From Myxococcales bacterium (lineage in GTDB: Bacteria; Myxococcota; Polyangia; Polyangiales; Polyangiaceae), in NCBI GenBank assembly GCA_003151595.1, contig PLXW01000175.1, positions 1 through 64,000 on the forward strand: a DNA stretch of 64,000 bases, in the 5' to 3' direction. The notes under the pieces were generated by a model that had not been told where the DNA came from, did not search any database, and worked only from the letters and a program-made list of their open reading frames with translations. Of the stretch, positions 9,668 through 18,062 are shown piece after piece. Numbering within the stretch: position 1 is the first letter of the stretch; each line of letters starts with the position of its first letter. The translations under genes and the position numbers were made by a program.

Positions 9668-10216
9668 ATGGAAGCCGATCTGGCGGCGCGATTCGGCCGC
9701 AACGTGAAGCAGCTCCGTGAAGCGCGGGCGCTGACGCAGGCGCAGATGGCGAAGCTGGCGGAGCTGCCACGGGCCACGTGGGCGAACCTCGAGTCCGGTA
9801 CGGCGAACCCGACGTTGACCGTGCTCGATCGCGTCGCCACCGCGCTGCAGGTCACGCTCGAAGAGCTCGTCGCCGCTCCGCGCGCGTCCGCGAAGCGGTA
9901 CCCGCTCGACTCGATCCCGGTGCGCGTACGAGGCGCCGTCATCGTCCGGAAGCTGCTCCCCGATCCGATCCCAGGGATGGAGATCGATCGGCTGGAGCTC
10001 CCCTCCGGCGCCCGCATGACCGGCGTCCCGCACACGCCGGGCACGCGCGAATACCTGACGTGCGAGCGCGGCGCGATCGTCCTCATCGCGTCGGGCGAGC
10101 GGTTCGATCTCGCGCAGGGAGACGTCGTCGCCTTCCGCGGCGATCAGCGCCACTCGTATGCGAACGAAGGAGACAAGGTCGCGATCGCGTATTCGGTCGT
10201 CGTCCTTGCGCGCTAG
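9668..10216 (+). CDS. XRE-type HTH regulator with C-terminal cupin
   Basis: 182 residues. Residues about 10-65 are a Cro/C1-type helix-turn-helix (LREARALTQAQMAKLAEL, then a recognition-helix region with NLESGTANPTL). Residues about 95-180 form a small cupin barrel (RMTGVPHTPGTREYLTCERG, GDVVAFRGDQRHSYAN). This HTH-cupin layout is typical of regulators that sense a small ligand through the cupin. It faces the SDR/QueA pair head to head, the most likely target. The convergent aldo/keto reductase ends 5 bp after its stop. Confidence 0.9.
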   Translation: MEADLAARFGRNVKQLREARALTQAQMAKLAELPRATWANLESGTANPTLTVLDRVATALQVTLEELVAAPRASAKRYPLDSIPVRVRGAVIVRKLLPDPIPGMEIDRLELPSGARMTGVPHTPGTREYLTCERGAIVLIASGERFDLAQGDVVAFRGDQRHSYANEGDKVAIAYSVVVLAR

Positions 10217-10221
10217 TCAGG

Positions 10222-11082
10222 TCAGCTGAACGACGCTTCGATCGCGCGGACGTCTTCGGCGGACAGCGCGACGTCGGCGGCCTTCGCGCTGTCGACGACG
10301 CTCTCCACGCGCCGCGCCCCCGGTATCGGGATCACGACGTCCCCCTTGGCGAGTAACCACGCGAGGACCAATCGGTGCGGCGACATCCCGCGCTTGCGCG
10401 CTTCGAGGGCGAGGTGCCCGACGGATGCCAGCGATCGCGCCCCGCTGGCCCCGCCGAACGGCGAGTACGGGAGCACGGCGATCCCGAGCTTCGCGCAGTG
10501 CGCCAGCACGCCGTCGCGCTCGGGCGATCGATCGAGCGGGTTCCATCGGTTCTGCACGCTCACGATCGGAACGATGGCGCGCGCTTCGTCGATCTCGCCG
10601 ACCTCGACGTTCGACAGCGCGACATGCGCGATCTTCCCTTCCCGTTGCAGGCGCGCCAGCTCGCCCACGCTGTCTGCGAGCGGCACCGCGGGATCCGGCG
10701 CGTGCAGCTGGTACACGTCGATGCGATCGCGCCCCAGCGCTTTCAAGCTCGCCTCGCACGCCGCGCGAAGATGCGCGGGCTTCGCGTTCCGAGTCCACGC
10801 GCCGTTCGGCCGCTCGAGCCCCCCCTTCGTCGCGACGACCACGTGCGCGCTCGGCTTCTCGCGCAGCGCGCGCGCGATGAGGCGCTCGTTGTGACCGATG
10901 TCGCGGTGGTCCATGCAGTACACGTCGGCCGTGTCGATCAGCGTGATCCCCGCGTCGAGCGCGGCGTGGATCGTTCGCACGCCGTCGTCCTCGCTCGGTC
11001 GCTCCCGAATCGACAGGTACATCCCGCCGAGCCCGATGGCGCTCACCGTCAACCCGCTCGAACCCAACGTGCGCGTCTTCAT
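10222..11082 (-). CDS. aldo/keto reductase
   Basis: 286 residues. ATG 11082 was chosen because MKTRTLGSSGLTVSAIGLGGM is the family's standard N-terminus and GAGGAG lies just upstream. The catalytic tetrad is visible: Asp and Tyr in IDTADVY, Lys in VVATKGG, His in YQLHAPDP. The late segment PIPGARRVESVVDSAKA is the NADPH phosphate-binding region. A cytosolic NADPH-dependent carbonyl reductase of YajO/Tas-like type is expected; the substrate is unknown. The GST-like gene lies 29 bp upstream on the same strand. Confidence 0.92.
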   Translation of the reverse strand: MKTRTLGSSGLTVSAIGLGGMYLSIRERPSEDDGVRTIHAALDAGITLIDTADVYCMDHRDIGHNERLIARALREKPSAHVVVATKGGLERPNGAWTRNAKPAHLRAACEASLKALGRDRIDVYQLHAPDPAVPLADSVGELARLQREGKIAHVALSNVEVGEIDEARAIVPIVSVQNRWNPLDRSPERDGVLAHCAKLGIAVLPYSPFGGASGARSLASVGHLALEARKRGMSPHRLVLAWLLAKGDVVIPIPGARRVESVVDSAKAADVALSAEDVRAIEASFS

Positions 11083-11111
11083 CGTCGTGTCTCCTCGCTC
11101 TCGAAACGTTC

Positions 11112-11759
11112 TCAGCCCAGGCTCTTCACGTCTTCGCGATCGCGGAACGAATCGGTCCAGCGCGAGAGCGCCGGCGGCAGAGACCACGGGAGAGAGACGA
11201 GGTTCGCGATGTGCGGCAGCGTCTTGGCCCGCTCCGGCAGCCCCTCCATCCACATCGTCATGGTGACGAGCCACATGTCCGCGGCGCACCACCCGGCGTC
11301 GGTCAGTGTTTGCGATCCGCGCGCCGTGACGCGGTCGACGAGCACGGCCAGTGCCCCTTTCGCGCGCCCCAGGAGCTCGTCGGTCACCTTGGACCACGCC
11401 TCGTGCGTATGCAGCGCGAAGTAGCGCGAGCCGAGATCGACGATCGGGTTGAGCGCTCCGTCGACGAGCGTCGTGACCTCGAGCGCCGCCTGGAGGGCGC
11501 GCGGATCGGTCGGCCACACGGGCGGCGCCAGCGGATACGCGCGATCGAGGTAGTGCGTGATCGCCGTCGAGTCGCCGAGCACGAAGCCGTCCTCGACCAT
11601 CACGGGGATGGTCCGCAGCGGCCACAGCTTCTTCGCTTCCTCGTGCAGCGTGGCGTCGGCGCGCGTGTCCTTCAGGGTGACGTCGAGCTTCTTGTGCGCC
11701 AGCGCGAGGCGGGTGCGGCGAGAGAACGGCGAGGCGGTGAAGTGATAGAGGGTCCGCAT
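11112..11759 (-). CDS. glutathione S-transferase-like protein
   Basis: 215 residues from ATG 11759 (MRTLYHFTASPFSRRTRLAL). The N-terminal thioredoxin-fold half has the cis-Pro segment RTIPVMVEDG and the glutathione-contact GDSTAITHYL. The C-terminal half is all-helical. Ser in SPFS sits where many GSTs have the catalytic Ser/Cys. The reading frame runs 12 codons upstream, but the family N-terminus fits this ATG. Probably cotranscribed with the aldo/keto reductase; both suggest detoxification, by inference. Confidence 0.85.
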   Translation of the reverse strand: MRTLYHFTASPFSRRTRLALAHKKLDVTLKDTRADATLHEEAKKLWPLRTIPVMVEDGFVLGDSTAITHYLDRAYPLAPPVWPTDPRALQAALEVTTLVDGALNPIVDLGSRYFALHTHEAWSKVTDELLGRAKGALAVLVDRVTARGSQTLTDAGWCAADMWLVTMTMWMEGLPERAKTLPHIANLVSLPWSLPPALSRWTDSFRDREDVKSLG

Positions 11760-11814
11760 GCGCGAACGATCGCACGCGGACGCGCCCCGTTTCAACGCGT
11801 GACGAAGCGCCGGC

Positions 11815-13314
11815 TCAATGCCGGTCGCGCGGGTCCGGCGTCGCGCGTCCGAAGTCGCCGTTCATGTTCGCGATCGTCCATGCCGCGGTCGCGAACGCGG
11901 CCGACGCCTGCTGGAGCGCGACGGGATCAATGCGAGCGAACGTGTCGTTCGCCGTGTGGTGCGTGTCGAAGTAGTGGGTGAAGTCCTGCTCGAGATCGAT
12001 GAGAGGCACGCCGAGCGCGCGTAGCGGCGAGACGTCCGCGCCTCCGTACGCTCCGGTCTCGTCGATCTTCACCTCGAGCGGCGCGAGCACCGAGCCCAGC
12101 GCGAGAAAACGCGAACGGGCATCGACCGCCCCCGCGTAGCGAGCGGACAGCACGCGATCCGTTCCGCTGTCCGCCTCCATCGCCACCACGATCGTGCCTG
12201 CGTCACTCGTGTGCGCCTTGGCGTATTCCTTCCCGCCGGCGAGCGAGTTCTCTTCCGCGGCGAAGAGCACCACGCGCACGGTGCGTCGCGGCTTCTTCGG
12301 CAACGCGCCGATCGCGCGCGCCGCCTCGAGCACGATGCCGCACCCCGCGCCGTCGTCGATCGCCCCTTCGGCCAGGTCCCACGAGTCGAGGTGCGCGCCG
12401 AGGAGCACGACCTCGTTGGGGCTCGACGCGCCCGCCACTTCACCGACGACGTTCGCCGAGTCCGACGGCGGCAACCACCTGGGGCCGAGGTTCAAGGCGA
12501 TCCGCGTGCTGCCGTGCGCCGCGAGCACGCGGTCGAGGAGGTCGGCGTCGGCGATCGAGAGCGCGCCGGCGGGGAGCGCGGTCTTCACGTCGTCTTGTCG
12601 TGTCGCGCCGGTGTGCGGAAAGCGCGACTGATCGGTGCCGATCGATCGAATGAGCAGCGCCAGCGCCCCCTTCTTCTTCGCTTCGCCCGGCCCACGACCG
12701 CGCGCCGGGACCGCGTCGCCATACCCTTTGCCCGTCGCCGTTCGCTCCATCTTCCCGTCCAGGAAGACGATCTTTCCGGCCACCGCCGCGGCGTCGATGC
12801 TCTTCAACGCGTCGAGCGACTCCACGCGCACGACGTCCCCTTCGATCCCTTTCGCCGGCGTCGCGCCGCTCCATCCGAGCGCGGTCACGACCAGCGCGTG
12901 CTTCTCGGGCGAGACGATCGAGGCGGTCTCCACGCCGCGTTGCCACGTCGGCACCTTCACCGGTTCGGCGTGCACGTTCGTGAGGCCGCGCTCTTCCATC
13001 GCGCGGATGGCCCATGCCACGGCGAGCTTGTCCCCGGCCGAGCCGGCGAGCCGCGCGCCGACCTCCGTCGTCAGCGACGACACCGCATCGGCCGCGCCGT
13101 GCGACGCGAGGATTGCCCGCTGGAGATCGCGCACCTCGTCGCTGATCGGCGCCACCGACGGCGCGCTTCCCGCGTCGACCGACGCGCTGGCGGAAGTCAC
13201 CGGTGGCGCGACCACGACGATGGGGCGTGGTGCGACGGGTGACGGGGCCGAAGGCGACGCACACGCCGAGACGAGCGCGATCGAAGCGAGACCCACGACC
13301 GAGAGTGAGCGCAT
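11815..13314 (-). CDS. M28-family metallopeptidase lipoprotein
   Basis: 499 residues. A lipoprotein signal peptide ends in VSAC at Cys18, followed by a Pro/Val/Ser-rich linker. A protease-associated-like insert precedes the M28 peptidase domain. The co-catalytic zinc ligands read as HLDSWD, DDGAG, AAEEN (catalytic Glu), a later EADSGTD, and a final His in THYFDTHHT. This is the aminopeptidase/carboxypeptidase Q-like arrangement. The mature enzyme should be tethered to the outer membrane and trim peptides. It is divergent from the 13443 gene with a 128-bp gap. Confidence 0.9.
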   Translation of the reverse strand: MRSLSVVGLASIALVSACASPSAPSPVAPRPIVVVAPPVTSASASVDAGSAPSVAPISDEVRDLQRAILASHGAADAVSSLTTEVGARLAGSAGDKLAVAWAIRAMEERGLTNVHAEPVKVPTWQRGVETASIVSPEKHALVVTALGWSGATPAKGIEGDVVRVESLDALKSIDAAAVAGKIVFLDGKMERTATGKGYGDAVPARGRGPGEAKKKGALALLIRSIGTDQSRFPHTGATRQDDVKTALPAGALSIADADLLDRVLAAHGSTRIALNLGPRWLPPSDSANVVGEVAGASSPNEVVLLGAHLDSWDLAEGAIDDGAGCGIVLEAARAIGALPKKPRRTVRVVLFAAEENSLAGGKEYAKAHTSDAGTIVVAMEADSGTDRVLSARYAGAVDARSRFLALGSVLAPLEVKIDETGAYGGADVSPLRALGVPLIDLEQDFTHYFDTHHTANDTFARIDPVALQQASAAFATAAWTIANMNGDFGRATPDPRDRH

Positions 13315-13442
13315 GGTTTCAGCTTCGTAACACGTGCGGAATGCCTCGCACCGCCCCAATGTCCATCGAACGACCCTGTGGCACGGGCCGCGCACTTGGA
13401 CTCCTCGACGGCGCAACGCCGCCCTTCTTCAGGAGTCGCCCC

Positions 13443-14108
13443 ATGCTCAGTCCCACCCTCACCCCCATCGCGCGTCGTGCTCTCGCCGCGGTGTCGCTCC
13501 TCTCGTGTCTCGCCGCCGCTCGCCCTGCGCGCGCGGACGGCGTCGCTTCGGTTCGCGTCGAGGCGGACGGCGCGGACGAAGTCTTCGCGCGGACCGACGA
13601 GGTCACCAGCGTTCCGGTGCGCACGGGTCGCTTCGGGATGCGCATGACGCGCTCGCCCGTCTACGCCACGATCTGCTCGGAGGTGCCCTGCGCTCGCGAG
13701 CTGGCGGAAGGGACGTACCACCTCGCGCTGAGCAACCAGGGGGGCGACATCGTCGAAGCGGACGACCCGGTCTACATCAACGGAGCGACGACCATCCATG
13801 CGCAATACTCGGACCGAAGCGCCTGGCGGTCGGCCGGAGTGGCGACCCTGGTCCTGGTGCCCCTCGGCGGTGCCGCGCTGATGTTCATCGGAGAGCACTC
13901 CACGCCTACGCCCACGCTCAACCCCGCCGCGGTCGGCCTCGGCATCGGCGTGATGATCGCCGGCCTCGTGGCAGGGCTGGAGATGCTGGCGCAACATGAC
14001 AGCGCCACGTTCACCGTCTCACCGCTCGCAGTGGGCGCGCTGCCGACGGCGCGCGAGAACCTCGCGTCGGCGATCCCGAGCGGTCTCGAGCTGACGATGC
14101 GCTTCTAG
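13443..14108 (+). CDS. exported hypothetical protein with two membrane segments
   Basis: 221 residues. The ATG follows AGGAG at good spacing and begins a clear signal peptide ending at ARA before Asp-Gly (about residue 31). The mature part has a beta-rich section with two Cys about 5 residues apart, then two hydrophobic stretches at about 127-147 and 160-180. This pattern occurs in myxobacterial envelope proteins of unknown role. Its 3' end overlaps the convergent small gene by 4 bp. No function is recognised. Confidence 0.75.
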   Translation: MLSPTLTPIARRALAAVSLLSCLAAARPARADGVASVRVEADGADEVFARTDEVTSVPVRTGRFGMRMTRSPVYATICSEVPCARELAEGTYHLALSNQGGDIVEADDPVYINGATTIHAQYSDRSAWRSAGVATLVLVPLGGAALMFIGEHSTPTPTLNPAAVGLGIGVMIAGLVAGLEMLAQHDSATFTVSPLAVGALPTARENLASAIPSGLELTMRF

Positions 14109-14404
14109 CGACGACGATCGTTGCCCGCGCGACGTGCGGGCGCGAACGCCGCGACCAACCGCTCGCCGAGCTCGTCGCCCGGGTCACGCCGGGGGGCGCG
14201 CTCGCGGCGGTCGCGCGTGATCACGCGGAGCTCGGCCACGTTCTGCGCGAGCTGGCCGGAGCGGCGGTACATGAGGTCGTGCGAGCCGCAAACGACGACG
14301 CGCGTTCCATCGGCCAGCATCAGCGTGGAGAGGGCGCGCTCGTCGCGCTCGGCGCAGACCACGCAGCCTTCGAGCGGGTGTCGTGACGTTTGGATCGTGT
14401 TCAC
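14105..14404 (-). CDS. small Cys/His protein, possible zinc ribbon
   Basis: 99 residues if it starts at GTG 14404. A TTG 12 codons upstream is also possible and no strong Shine-Dalgarno separates them. It contains CVVC near residue 14 and CGSH near residue 38, an arrangement suited to one zinc site, then a basic Arg/Asp-rich tail. The frame has no homologue I recognise. It follows the Gly/His lipoprotein gene by 39 bp on the same strand, and may be the last gene of that group. Confidence 0.5.
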   Translation of the reverse strand: MNTIQTSRHPLEGCVVCAERDERALSTLMLADGTRVVVCGSHDLMYRRSGQLAQNVAELRVITRDRRERAPRRDPGDELGERLVAAFAPARRAGNDRRR

Positions 14405-14443
14405 GGGCCGAGCATGTGGAAGACGTCTCCACCGGGCCAACTT

Positions 14444-15505
14444 TTAGCCGCCGCCGTGCCCGCCGAATCCGTGCCCGCCGCCGAACCCACCGTGTCCGCC
14501 GTACGTGGCTCCCCCATGCCCGCCGCTCCCGAGATACGCGGGGCTCCAGATGGTGGGCGCTCCGTGAACGCCGCCGAAGCCACCGCGCGAGCGCTGGTAG
14601 AAGAGCGGGTTGTGCACGCACGTCGTTCGCGGAACGACGATGTAGTGGTGGAGCTGCACCTCGAAGTAGAGCTCCGCGTCGTGTTGTTCGTCGCGTTGCT
14701 GCGCGAGCTCCGCGAGGTCGACGATGTGAATCGTGATCCCCGCGGCCTGGTACGAGAGGAAGAGCGCGTTCAGGTCGTCTTCTTCGTACTGCGCGTCGTT
14801 CACGTCGGAGACGACGTAGATCACGTGCGTGATGCCGTACTCGCGCAGCGTCGCGGGGCTGGGGAAATCCGCGGGCGACAGCATGTAGCGGTTGTCGACC
14901 ACGTCGTCGTCGACCGTCTCTTCCTTGTAGGCGAGGCGCCACGAGTCGAGCAGGAACACGGGGCGCGACGACAGCTCGTCGCTCGTCGAGATGTGCGGCC
15001 CTCGCGAGATCATCGCCGCCAGCGTCTCTTCGGCGGGGACCAGCTCGTCTTCGAAGGGCCAGTTGTTGAACGTCGGAACGATCGACACCGGCTCCTTCGC
15101 GAGGTGTGACAGCTTGGTGCCGAAGGCGACCGAGGCCGCGCCGCGCAGGTCGACCATCCACATCGCGTCGCTGGGGAGGCCGTCGTGCGCCACCATCTCC
15201 GCCGCCAGGTCCGCGAGTCGAACCTCTTCGAGCGAGTCGACGACCGGAAGCGCCACCGTCTCGGGTGACGCGCCGATGGCCGAGAGCATCGTGAGCTTCT
15301 CGTACGGTTGCCACGGGTTCGAGTACGGGAGCTGCCACATCCCCATGACGTAGTTCTGCGACGGCACCTGAACGAGATGCGGCGGCGGGACGGCCTGTGC
15401 GTCGAGCGCGTTCGGACCGTCGGCCTGGGCGTACGCGCGATCGAGGCATCCGCTCGCGAGGAGCGCCATCGTCCCGAAGTAGGCGAGCGAGGTCTGGCGC
15501 TTCAT
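14444..15505 (-). CDS. lipoprotein with Gly/His-rich tail
   Basis: 353 residues. The signal peptide ends in LLASGC, consistent with lipidation. About 270 residues of mixed alpha/beta sequence follow, rich in Asp and Tyr, then from about residue 295 a tail made almost only of Gly, His, Phe and Tyr (GGHGG-like repeats). The ATG overlaps the stop of the upstream ATP-grasp gene (ATGA). E. coli pairs the ATP-grasp protein YgiC with the lipoprotein YgiB. This pair has the same logic without obvious sequence identity. The tail could bind metal or accept a modification. No function is recognised. Confidence 0.75.
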   Translation of the reverse strand: MKRQTSLAYFGTMALLASGCLDRAYAQADGPNALDAQAVPPPHLVQVPSQNYVMGMWQLPYSNPWQPYEKLTMLSAIGASPETVALPVVDSLEEVRLADLAAEMVAHDGLPSDAMWMVDLRGAASVAFGTKLSHLAKEPVSIVPTFNNWPFEDELVPAEETLAAMISRGPHISTSDELSSRPVFLLDSWRLAYKEETVDDDVVDNRYMLSPADFPSPATLREYGITHVIYVVSDVNDAQYEEDDLNALFLSYQAAGITIHIVDLAELAQQRDEQHDAELYFEVQLHHYIVVPRTTCVHNPLFYQRSRGGFGGVHGAPTIWSPAYLGSGGHGGATYGGHGGFGGGHGFGGHGGG

Positions 15506-16761
15506 GCGGCCTCCGGAGACGCGTTGTCGACGAAGACGGGCACGCACAAGGCGTCGTGGCTCACGTGGCTCTCGGGCGTGATGCGCGCGAAGTAGCCGGC
15601 GAAGCGGCCGTCCATGACGTAAGCGCCGAGCGTGACGAACCTTTCGCCCCACGGCGTCGGAACCGTGCGCTGCTTCACGAAGCGCTGCGCGATCCAGCTC
15701 TCTCCGCTCGCACACCCCGCCAGCACGTCGCGCACGATCGCCTTCCAGCCGTCGTCGTCGAAGAGGGCGCCGACGTACACCTGATCGCCGACGCGCCCAT
15801 ACGCACGCTTCAAGACCCACGACGATCGCTCGCCGATCAGCTGCTCGCGCGGGAGCGACGTCGCGTCGCGCGACTCGGGTACGAACGACGCCAGCGATCG
15901 ACGCGCGGCATCACCGAGCGAGCCCTCGTGCGCCCATGCGCGCGCGAACGAGAGCTTCGACTGCGTGTAGATGTGCGCGAAGCTCGTGAGCGTGCGCACC
16001 GCCCCGGTCCGCACCGCGGTGATCACATCGCCGACGTTGTTCTGCCCTTCCATATATTCGGCGGGGAAGTAGCGATAGAGGACGCCGATTCGTTCGCCGC
16101 GCGCGACGATCTCGCCGCCGTGAAGCTTCGGCGCCGTGGGCGGAACGAGCACCGCGCGCACGCCGTGCTTCGTGAGCAAGCGCTGGATGAGCGCGCACAC
16201 CTGGAGATCCTCGGCGTACCCCGTCGCGTGCATCAGCCCCACCGCGCGGCCACGCGCGAGCTGCGCGAGTCGCGCGACGAGCACGTCGGTCACGCGCGTG
16301 GGATCAAAGGCGCCGTGAAAGCCCGCGGCCCGCGCGAGCTGCGGGAGGCCGAGCGCTTCGTTGTGACCGCCCGGACAGTCGGCGTTGATCTCGCACGCGC
16401 GCCACTGCCCGTCTTCGCCGAGGAGCAGATCGACGCGCGCCAGGATCGCGTGATCTCCGCTCTCGTGCGAAGCCGCAGCGAGGTCCTCGACGAAGCGCGG
16501 GATGCGGTAGAGCGCGCGCTCGTTCGCGTCGACGTGCGCGCGCGCGGCGACGTCCCCCACCACGCGCACCACTTCTTCCGCCGCGCGCACCGCGGCGAGG
16601 TGCGTCGCCCGCGGCAGGATCAGCGGATGAACATCGACGCGCCGCGCTCCGGCGACGCACGCATCCCACACCAGGTAGCGCTCGGCGAGCGCTCGCCGGA
16701 GCATCGGATCCGACAGGGGATCACGCGGGCCGATTGGCCGGACCTCGACGACTCGGTCCAT
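15502..16761 (-). CDS. glutathionylspermidine-synthase-like ATP-grasp protein
   Basis: 419 residues. The region ARVDLLLGEDGQWRACEIN then DCPGG resembles the acceptor/metal part of glutathionylspermidine synthetase-type, circularly permuted ATP-grasp enzymes. A later WVLKRAYGRVGDQVYVG and WIAQRFV supply the Lys and strand expected in the nucleotide site. These enzymes form amide bonds using ATP. In many genomes YgiC-like members have unknown substrates and sit beside a lipoprotein gene, as here. No amidase half of Gsp synthetase is present. Likely a cytosolic ligase for a peptide or polyamine; partner unknown. Confidence 0.75.
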   Translation of the reverse strand: MDRVVEVRPIGPRDPLSDPMLRRALAERYLVWDACVAGARRVDVHPLILPRATHLAAVRAAEEVVRVVGDVAARAHVDANERALYRIPRFVEDLAAASHESGDHAILARVDLLLGEDGQWRACEINADCPGGHNEALGLPQLARAAGFHGAFDPTRVTDVLVARLAQLARGRAVGLMHATGYAEDLQVCALIQRLLTKHGVRAVLVPPTAPKLHGGEIVARGERIGVLYRYFPAEYMEGQNNVGDVITAVRTGAVRTLTSFAHIYTQSKLSFARAWAHEGSLGDAARRSLASFVPESRDATSLPREQLIGERSSWVLKRAYGRVGDQVYVGALFDDDGWKAIVRDVLAGCASGESWIAQRFVKQRTVPTPWGERFVTLGAYVMDGRFAGYFARITPESHVSHDALCVPVFVDNASPEAA

Positions 16762-16810
16762 GACTGCACCTCGCCGTCACACGCAGAGCAAGAACGCCGC
16801 CACGCTTCCC

Positions 16811-16830
16811 ATGCCGGGAAAAACCGGCAT
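16811..16830. terminator. hairpin between two minus-strand gene groups
   Basis: ATGCCGG at 16811-16817 and CCGGCAT at 16824-16830 form a perfect 7-bp stem around a 6-base A-rich loop. It lies in the 140-bp gap after the NodB-like gene and before the ATP-grasp gene, both leftward. No T-run follows on the minus strand, so it may be a weak terminator, a processing site or simply a protein-binding palindrome. The rest of the gap shows nothing coding. Confidence 0.35.
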
Positions 16831-16901
16831 TTCAGAGGCGCTCGCGTCCCTTGGCCTCGCCCGCCGAGTGTGAGATGCGGCATCGCGCCCGCCCGGGGTC
16901 G

Positions 16902-18062
16902 TCAGGTCGCGCGTTCCGGTCTCGGTATCTCGTAGTCGAAGAACTCGCGTGGCTCTCCACGCTTCCCGTCCATCGCCGCGCGCGCCAGGTTGAACATCTC
17001 GCGCGCCGTCACGTAGTGGAGCTTCCACCGGGTGCCGTCGTTGTACCGGCGACCGATCGCCTCGTGGAAACGCAGCACTTCCTCGCCGAGCATCACCGCG
17101 AGGTTGGCGTCGTCGGCGCCGTGGGTGTGGACCTTCACGAACACCCACTCCGGTCGTCCGCCGACGCCGACGGCCTGGTCGACCCAGGTCTCGAGTCGGG
17201 CCTCGGTCGGCGGATCGGTGTGATCCAATGTGCCGCTCTCGATGCGTGGCGTGCGCGTGCCGGGACGAAATGAAATCGCGAGCGGCCCCTCGATGAGCAA
17301 GAGGCGTTCTTGCCTCGCCGTCCCTACGCGCACCGGCTCTCCGTCTTCGTACGCGCGTCGCCGCCTCACGTCTCCGCGCGGGTAGTAGATGCGGTTCACG
17401 ATGCCGGGCTGCGACTGATCAGGCGCGCTGGGGAAGGTGAGATCGCAGTAGCAGCCGAGCTCCCACAGCAGATCGATCTCGTCGTCGACGCCGCACCAGC
17501 GCCCGTCGCGGCGCGCGTTCGCCAGGCACCAGTTGCCGTGGATGAACGACCACGCGCGCTTCCCCTCGCGCTTCGGGACGACGCCGTGCTGCTCGAGATC
17601 GTCGAGCGTCTTCACGAGCGACACGCGCAACGTCTCGCGCGTGTCGCCGCTGTGATGGAGGTGCACTTCGACCTCGCCCAGGCCGAGCCCGCACATCTCG
17701 GCGAGCGGCTCGACGAAGCGCGGGTCGTACATCTCGCCGGGGAAGAAGAACGAGTGGCGCGGAGGGCGACCGTCGGCGTCGCGAAACTTTCCGGCGATGA
17801 CCGGGTAGCGCTCACGCCACGCGCGAACGCGATCGATCCCCGTCGCCATGTCGACGCTGCCGTGGAGCGGCTCGTAGTGATCGCAGAGGGCGAACAGGAG
17901 GTGCCGCGTCCCTTCGACCTTCGGCGCCATCGCCTTCTGCGCGCGATCACGCAGCCACGCGCCGAGCCACAGGTGCAGCTCCTTCTCGCCGAGCTTTCCG
18001 AGCGGGCCGGGGAGCTGCGTCAGATCGATCTGCCACGCGCCTCCTACCCGCGAGCCGCTCAT
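16902..18062 (-). CDS. candidate NodB-like carbohydrate-active protein in EPS operon
   Basis: 386 residues, cytosolic by appearance (no signal peptide). The ATG overlaps the BY-kinase stop (ATGA), so it belongs to the export operon. Not a family I can name. DHYEP at residues 61-65 and HLHHSGD at 134-140 recall the Asp plus His-x-His metal sites of NodB-type polysaccharide deacetylases. HSFFFPGEMYDP and CYCDLTFPSAP resemble deacetylase strand ends, and the late VFVKVHTHGAD matches the closing His motif. A role in modifying the exopolysaccharide or its lipid-linked precursor is an inference from fold hints and context. Confidence 0.7.
   Translation of the reverse strand: MSGSRVGGAWQIDLTQLPGPLGKLGEKELHLWLGAWLRDRAQKAMAPKVEGTRHLLFALCDHYEPLHGSVDMATGIDRVRAWRERYPVIAGKFRDADGRPPRHSFFFPGEMYDPRFVEPLAEMCGLGLGEVEVHLHHSGDTRETLRVSLVKTLDDLEQHGVVPKREGKRAWSFIHGNWCLANARRDGRWCGVDDEIDLLWELGCYCDLTFPSAPDQSQPGIVNRIYYPRGDVRRRRAYEDGEPVRVGTARQERLLLIEGPLAISFRPGTRTPRIESGTLDHTDPPTEARLETWVDQAVGVGGRPEWVFVKVHTHGADDANLAVMLGEEVLRFHEAIGRRYNDGTRWKLHYVTAREMFNLARAAMDGKRGEPREFFDYEIPRPERAT

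Noticed and set aside
7813..10086. Extension of the QueA-like frame upstream to 10086
   Set aside because: The extension is an antisense shadow of the SDR and regulator. GTG 8853 gives the family length and overlaps the SDR stop.
16762..16901. Possible small gene in the gap
   Set aside because: No frame with a ribosome site or recognisable composition; only the hairpin is notable.
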